Source of the DNA: Theodoxus fluviatilis
Lineage: Eukaryota > Mollusca > Gastropoda > Cycloneritida > Neritidae
Direction: 5' to 3'
DNA: 20,000 nt
Assembly (NCBI GenBank): GCA_034096865.1
Contig: JAWQFJ010025619.1
Span: 1-20,000, forward strand
Below the pieces are notes generated by a model that ran no database searches, had not been told where the DNA came from, and worked only from the letters and a program-made list of their open reading frames with translations. Each line of letters opens with the position of its first letter. Within the stretch, counting starts at the first letter, position 1. The translations under genes were made by a program, and so were the position numbers. Below are positions 19,186 through 20,000 of this stretch, one piece after another.

Positions 19186-19648
19186 GTCTGTGTGTGGACC
19201 TGTCTGTGTGTGGACCTGTCTGCCTGTCTGTGTGTGGACCTGTCTGTGTGTGGACCTGTCTGTGTGTGGACCTGTCTGTTTGTGGACCTGTCTGTGTGTG
19301 GACCTGTCTGTGTGTGGACCTGTCTGTGTGTGGACCTGTCTGTGTGTGGACCTGTCTGTGAGGACCTGTCTGTGTGTGGACCTGTCTGTGTGTGGACCTG
19401 TCTGTGTGTGGACTTGTCTGTGTGGACCTGTCTGTGTGTGGACCTGTCTGTGTGTGGACCTGTCTGTGTGTGGACCTGTCTGTGTGTGGACCTGTATGTG
19501 TGTAGACCTGTCTGTGTGTGGACCTGTCTGTGTGTGGACCTGTCTGTGTGTGGACCTGTCTGTGTGTGGACCTGTATGTGTGTAGACCTGTCTGTGTGTG
19601 GACCTGTCTGTGTGTGGACCTGTCTGTGTGTGGAACTGTCTGCCTGTC
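19186..19648. repeat. 16-bp minisatellite, GTCTGTGTGTGGACCT type
   Basis: About 29 units of GTCTGTGTGTGGACCT, with a few truncated units (GTCTGTGAGGACCT and GTCTGTGTGGACCT). The reverse complement is CCACACACAGACAGGT, so this array has the CCACACAC half-unit of the other 16-bp arrays but runs on the opposite strand. Both strands stay open, with VWTCLCVDLSVCGPVC on the plus strand. Confidence 0.97.
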
Positions 19649-19658
19649 TGTGGGTAAG

Positions 19659-19897
19659 ACTTCCGCAGCCAGGCGCCACTCAACCCACTAAAAAGCGCAG
19701 ATCCTGTCTGTACAACGTTGTCCTACTTCTGCAACTTGAGCCCAGCAATGGAGTTACGCTTATGAGAGGGATGTAAAAAAAAAAAACACACAAAGTTTCT
19801 GACATCTACACACTTTCCTCGAATTATATTATAAAAGTGTATTTCACCCGACCCATATTTACATTATGACTCATACTTGGTGCCTGGCTGCGGAAGT
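19659..19897. repeat. Short inverted-repeat (MITE-like) segment with a poly(A) run
   Basis: ACTTCCGCAGCCAGGCGCCA at 19659-19678 and TGGTGCCTGGCTGCGGAAGT at 19878-19897 are reverse complements at 19 of 20 positions, enclosing about 200 bp. The interior contains a run of 12 A (19775-19786) but no open frame of note. The arms could be the ends of a small inverted-repeat element or a chance-conserved hairpin. Confidence 0.55.
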
Positions 19898-19900
19898 TTT

Positions 19901-19980
19901 TCTTCCTCCTCCACCTCCACCTCCTCCACCACCTCCTCCTCCACCTCCACCACCTCCTCCATCTCCTCCTCCCCCCTCCA
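19901..19980. repeat. (CCT/CCA)n pyrimidine-rich trinucleotide tract
   Basis: The run consists of TCCTCCACC-type triplets with almost no G. It is a homopyrimidine-like tract able in principle to form triplex DNA. Confidence 0.93.
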
Positions 19981-20000
19981 TGCAGATGTGTTCTGGCCGC

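Noticed and set aside
18556..19776. Plus-strand open frame of 406 codons through two different arrays
   Set aside because: It joins the 28-bp and 16-bp repeats by chance. Composition changes abruptly at the array borders, and the 19132-19683 minus strand is open as well.

Overview
This window looks like non-coding, repeat-dominated DNA from a eukaryote, most likely an animal. I see no bacterial or phage gene, no operon and no ribosome-binding-site layout. What I do see are microsatellites, minisatellites with higher-order structure, two tRNA-derived (SINE-like) sequences and nested inverted-repeat transposon remnants. I lean weakly toward a marine invertebrate such as a mollusc, but nothing here proves the taxon. 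I could not support a single protein-coding gene. The long open frames are by-products of short tandem monomers that contain no stop codon. About 60% of the window is tandem repeat by my reading.

Layout. 1-2006: a 19/21/23-bp purine-rich minisatellite that runs off the left edge. 2007-4519: mostly unique AT-rich DNA with a (TA)n(TG)n microsatellite, a dispersed-repeat-like block, a degenerate tRNA-like sequence (3134-3210), one stranded copy of the first minisatellite (3768-3815) and a GTA/GTG trinucleotide tract (4200-4447). 4520-7160: a nested transposon-like region. A 33-bp outer inverted repeat encloses two abutting elements with related ends (4673-5809 and 5812-6768), whose facing ends form a palindrome of about 190 bp. 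It also contains three copies (the last partial) of a 194-bp tandem repeat.

7470-9998: two arrays of one 10-bp monomer flank a 29-bp to 37-bp minisatellite. 10001-16187: a 6.2-kb array of 16-bp monomers. Its first part is dominated by CCGGC units and the rest by CATACAGT units; the second part carries a higher-order repeat of about 1.1 kb. 16322-17379: a 43-bp repeat, then a second 16-bp family with a KpnI site in most units. 17638-18150: a tRNA-headed SINE-like copy on the minus strand. 18311-19648: AC-rich DNA, a CAGTGA hexamer, a 28-bp repeat and a third 16-bp array. 19649-20000: a short inverted-repeat element and a CCT/CCA tract.

The most interesting pattern is that the separate 16-bp arrays share the half-unit CCACACAC and differ in the other 8 bases, with one family in the opposite orientation. 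The elements do not form a pathway. The region reads as a site of repeated tandem amplification and transposon insertion.
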